A DNA stretch of 64,000 bases from JBDTSW01 sp963782605 (lineage in GTDB: Bacteria > Actinomycetota > Thermoleophilia > Solirubrobacterales > 70-9): positions 372,001 through 436,000 of the forward strand of contig CAWAKK010000001.1 of NCBI GenBank assembly GCA_963782605.1, in the 5' to 3' direction. The translations under genes and the position numbers were made by a program. Below, piece by piece: positions 61,078 through 64,000 of this stretch (the first letter of the stretch is position 1; the number at the start of each line of letters is the position of its first letter). The notes below the pieces were generated by a model, which had not been told where the DNA came from, did not search any database, and saw nothing but the letters and a program-made list of their open reading frames with translations.

Positions 61078-62010
61078 ATGCGAGCCCCCGAGTCTGGCGA
61101 TGGCGCGATCCTCTGCCTGGGAGAGGCCATCGTCGACCTCCTCTGCGAGGAGGTGGTGGCCGACCCGGCGCAGGCAGCGCGCTTTAGGCCGCACTTCGGA
61201 GGAGCCCTCGCGAACGTCGCCGTGGCGATCGCGCGGGCAGGCGCGGACGTAGCCCTCCTCGGGGGCGTTGGCGATGACGAATGGGGCTCCTGGCTGCGGG
61301 CGCGCCTGGACGCGGAGGGGGTCGGCCTCCGCTGGTTCTCGCAGGTCGAGGAGCTGCGGACGCCGATCGCGTTCGTGACCTTCGACGCCACCAGGGAAGC
61401 TCGCTTTCGGGTCTACGGCAACGGCATCGACGCGGGCATGCACGTGGCGGGCGAGCGGATCGACGAGGCGCTCGAGCATTCGGGCGCGCTCGTCTTCGGC
61501 TCGAACACGCTCGTCGGAGCCCCGGAACGCGAGCTCACCCTGCGCGCTCGGGACCGCGCGCTCGAGCGCGGGCTGCCGGTCCTCTTCGATCCCAACATCC
61601 GGCCCAACCGCTGGACGCAGATGGAGCAGGCACACAAGCGGAGCCGCGACGCCTGCCGGGGAGCGTTCATGGTCCGCGCCAACCTCGACGAGGCGCGACA
61701 CATCGCTCAGCTCGATCCGCAGGCCGAAGCGTTCGAGGCGGCCGAGTCGCTGTGTGAGTTGGGAGCCCGCGTGGCCGTTGTGACGATGGGCGACCAGGGC
61801 GCGGTCGCCCGGGGTGAGGCCGAAGCGGAGGCGGTTGCGCCCGAGGTCGACGTGGTCGCCCCGCTTGGGGCCGGTGATGCCTTCTTTGGAACGCTCACGG
61901 CAGAGGTCGCGTTGGCGGGGTGGGCGCCGAGTGCCGTGGGCAGTTCGCTCGAGGCGGCATGTGCGGCCGGCGCGCGGGCCTGCATGAGCTGGGGAGCGCT
62001 GGGCGCGTGA
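61078..62010 (+). CDS. PfkB-family carbohydrate kinase (fructokinase-like)
   Basis: 310 residues. N-terminal ILCLGEAIVDLLCEE, FGGALANVAVAIARAGADVALLGGVGDDEWG, and C-terminal APLGAGDAFFGTLTAE with the catalytic Asp in GAGD. The ATP-binding segment VAVVTMGDQGAVA is present. Phosphorylates a sugar such as fructose. Overlaps the endonuclease gene by 4 bases. Confidence 0.92.
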   Translation: MRAPESGDGAILCLGEAIVDLLCEEVVADPAQAARFRPHFGGALANVAVAIARAGADVALLGGVGDDEWGSWLRARLDAEGVGLRWFSQVEELRTPIAFVTFDATREARFRVYGNGIDAGMHVAGERIDEALEHSGALVFGSNTLVGAPERELTLRARDRALERGLPVLFDPNIRPNRWTQMEQAHKRSRDACRGAFMVRANLDEARHIAQLDPQAEAFEAAESLCELGARVAVVTMGDQGAVARGEAEAEAVAPEVDVVAPLGAGDAFFGTLTAEVALAGWAPSAVGSSLEAACAAGARACMSWGALGA

Positions 62011-62705
62011 GCGGCGCGACGTGGAAGCGGCCCCGGCGCGCTCGCGTCCGCGCCATCCGCGACCGCCTGCGCGAGATCTACGGGCGCCCCGTGAACCAGC
62101 CGCACGGTCACCCAATCGCCGAGCTGGTGCGAACCGTGCTCTCGCAGAACACCAGCGACGGCAACCGCGACCGCGCCTACGGTCGCATGCGCGAGCGCTA
62201 CCCGACGTGGGAGGAGGTCCGTGACGCTCCCGTGGAGGAGTTGATCGAAGCGCTCCGCCCAGGAGGCCTCGCCAACACGAAGGCGCCCAGGATCCAGGAG
62301 ATCCTGCGCCTGCTCGGCGACCATCCCGATCTCGACTGGCTCGCCGGCGCCCCGCGCGACGAGGCGCTCGCCTACCTCACCGACCTGCCCGGCGTGGGTC
62401 GCAAGACGGCCGCCTGCGTGTTGATCTTCAGCTTCGACCGGCCCGAGATCCCGGTCGACACCCACGTCTACCGGGTCGGCACGCGACTGGGCCTCTTTCG
62501 AGAGGGCGCCTCTTTTGAAGAGGCCCACGACGAGATCGGCCGGATGGTCGATCCGGAGGATGCGTACGAGTTCCACATCAACCTGATCAGGCACGGGCGG
62601 GCGATCTGCCGCCCTCGCCCGCGCTGCTCCGATTGCGCGCTACTGCGCATGTGCCCCTACGGGCGGAAGCTGCGGGCGTCCGCGCCGGCAGGTGGCACTC
62701 AGTAG
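62007..62705 (+). CDS. nth: Endonuclease III-type DNA glycosylase/AP lyase
   Basis: 232 residues. HhH-GPD fold: LVRTVLSQNTSDGNRDRAYGRM, LPGVGRKTAACVLIFSF (HhH with the lyase Lys) and VDTHVYRVGTRLGLF (catalytic Asp). FeS cysteines C-x5-C-x2-C-x5-C at the C-terminus (CRPRPRCSDCALLRMC) differ by one residue from the usual C-x6-C spacing. Base-excision repair of oxidised pyrimidines. GTG overlaps the preceding stop. Confidence 0.92.
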   Translation: MSGATWKRPRRARVRAIRDRLREIYGRPVNQPHGHPIAELVRTVLSQNTSDGNRDRAYGRMRERYPTWEEVRDAPVEELIEALRPGGLANTKAPRIQEILRLLGDHPDLDWLAGAPRDEALAYLTDLPGVGRKTAACVLIFSFDRPEIPVDTHVYRVGTRLGLFREGASFEEAHDEIGRMVDPEDAYEFHINLIRHGRAICRPRPRCSDCALLRMCPYGRKLRASAPAGGTQ

Positions 62706-62826
62706 TTTTCCGCACCAGCCCTGCGGGGTCTCCGCGATGAAACCGGGGAGGCCCGCGCACAGAATGGGGGTGTCGACTGTTACAGGGAGCAGTACGCCAT
62801 CCATCCGACCCTCCGAAAGGAAACTC

Positions 62827-64000
62827 TTGAGTCAACGTAAGCATTCCCGCCCGCGCGTCGCCATCGCTCTCGGCGTCGCGGCCGGGCTCGCAGCATTCGC
62901 CCTTCCCTCCGCCGCCCAGGCGGCCCCGGCCGAGGGCAAGGTCAAGGTCATGAGCCGCAACCTCTACCTCGGGGCCGATCTCACTCCGGCATTGGCGGCC
63001 ACGACGCCGATCGAGCTCGCGATTGCGACGCAGGGGATCTGGAACGACGTTCAGACGACCGACTTCCCGAACCGCGCGAAGCTGCTCGCGAAGGAGATCA
63101 ACGACGCGAGGCCAGATCTCGTCGGCCTCCAGGAGGTCGCGCTCTGGCGCGCGGACCGGACCCGCTCCCGGCCCGGACGGGCCGCCGACGCCCGCCGATG
63201 AGGTCGAGTACGACTTCCTCGCGCTGTTGATGAAGGAGCTGAACAAGGGCAAGGGCACCGACTACGAGGTCGTCCGCCAGCAGAAGGAGGCCGACATCGA
63301 GGCTCCCGCTCTCCGGCGGGAATCCGCTCGACGGACGGCTCACGATGCGCGACGTCGTCCTCAAGCGCACCGGCAAGAAGGCCGACGTCAAGACCAAGTT
63401 CGACTTCAGCCAGCGCTTCGACAGGGAGCGCAGCCTGCAGATCGAGAACATCGGCGGCACACCGCTCGACATCACCGTCTGGCGCGGGTTCATCGCCGTC
63501 GACGCCAAGGTGCGGGGAACGAAGTTCCGCTTCGTCAACACGCACCTCGAGGCGTTCGACAACGACGCCAAGCTGGCTCAGGCCGAGCAGCTGGTCGCCG
63601 GAATCACCGAGGTCGGTCTCGGCGAGGCGGACGAGATCGGGCCGGCAAACCCGGGCGGCACGTCATTCCCGGTGGTCCTGGTGGGCGACCTCAACTCCGA
63701 CGACGAGATCGTCGAGACGCTGGGGGACACGCCGGGGCACGTTGCCGACGAGCTCCCATACGCGGAGATCGTCAGCAAGGGGCTCGAGGAGCGCAGCTAC
63801 GACGGCCTCAACACCGACGGCGTCGACGAGCAGTACTCGTGCTGTTTTGGCGACGAGCTGATCAGCGAGGACCCGGCGACGGCGCTCGACGACATCGACC
63901 ACACCGTCGACCACATCATGGTCTCGGACGACGATCCGGGCGAGGGCGTCGACCCGAACTCGAACGACGTCACCCTCGTGAACTCGTTCGCGACCGGGGA
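62827..64000 (+). pseudogene. Secreted endonuclease/exonuclease/phosphatase-family protein with two +1 frameshifts, truncated by window edge
   Basis: TTG start with AAAGGAA before it. A signal peptide (about 13-35, ending SAAQA), then KVKVMSRNLYLGADLTPALAA (metal-site Asn), DLVGLQEVALW (catalytic Glu), VEYDFLALLMKEL, LTMRDVVLKR, FRFVNTHLEAFDNDAKLAQAEQLVAG, VVLVGDLNSDD (D-x-N), and DDIDHTVDHIMVS. Dropping one G near 63151-63154 and one C from CCC at 63305-63307 restores one protein. It should cleave phosphodiesters or phosphate esters outside the cell. The rest lies beyond the window. Confidence 0.8.

Overview
The window is very GC-rich, densely packed chromosomal DNA that reads like a soil actinobacterium. 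The Thermoleophilia/Solirubrobacterales lineage is my best guess. The guess rests on inositol-1-phosphate synthase next to a phosphatidylinositol-type CDP-alcohol phosphotransferase, an LLM-type (F420/flavin) oxidoreductase, DUF3618/DUF4235/holin-family envelope genes, frequent GTG/TTG starts, and a c-di-AMP riboswitch in front of a peptidoglycan hydrolase. It cannot be proven without a search. There are about 70 protein genes, three tRNAs (Asp, Val, Glu), one riboswitch and a few candidate operators. No rRNA, CRISPR array, prophage or intact insertion sequence was seen.

Layout. 1-3376: aspartate-family amino acid operon on the minus strand (lysA, hom, cupin, thrC). 3.4-9.8 kb: frameshifted alpha/beta hydrolase, an 11-residue-repeat glycine-rich membrane protein, M23 peptidase under a c-di-AMP riboswitch, CDF metal exporter, CWB2 surface protein, methyltransferase. 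9.7-21 kb: antiporter, sulfatase, two paralogous lipoproteins, thiolase with a TetR-like palindrome, MMPL transporter, 3-hydroxyacyl-CoA dehydrogenase, DMT exporter, CNNM/CorC protein. 21.1-24.8 kb: PLP decarboxylase, guanidine-modifying hydrolase and M20 carbamoyl-amidohydrolase, a plausible arginine-to-putrescine route. 25-30 kb: flavodoxin-like protein, APC permease plus UspA, enolase-superfamily protein, ferritin-like protein.

30.7-36.8 kb is an envelope/osmotic-stress block: FKBP, an ECF sigma operon with an 83-residue unknown protein and an MscS channel, then a six-gene plus-strand run (CmpX-like channel, holin-family protein, DUF3618, DUF4235, YihY, coiled coil). 36.9-47 kb: ScyD/E-like protein, tRNA-Asp, secreted trypsin-like protease, FAH-family hydrolase, GT87-like membrane protein, GAF-GGDEF-EAL protein, tRNA-Val, antiporter. 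47.3-54 kb: small catalase, SDR, ZIP transporter, lgt with tRNA-Glu, argF, phasin-like protein, gluzincin peptidase. 54-64 kb: RlmD-like RNA methyltransferase, LLM oxidoreductase, UDG-like protein, a glycosyltransferase-PHP fusion, ino1, CDP-alcohol phosphotransferase, PfkB kinase, endonuclease III, and a secreted EEP-family nuclease/phosphatase running off the end.

Five genes are broken by seven +1 shifts. In each case dropping one base from a short G/C run restores the protein, which suggests sequencing overcalls rather than decay. Convergent genes are packed extremely tightly, and four pairs share one CTAG as both stop codons.
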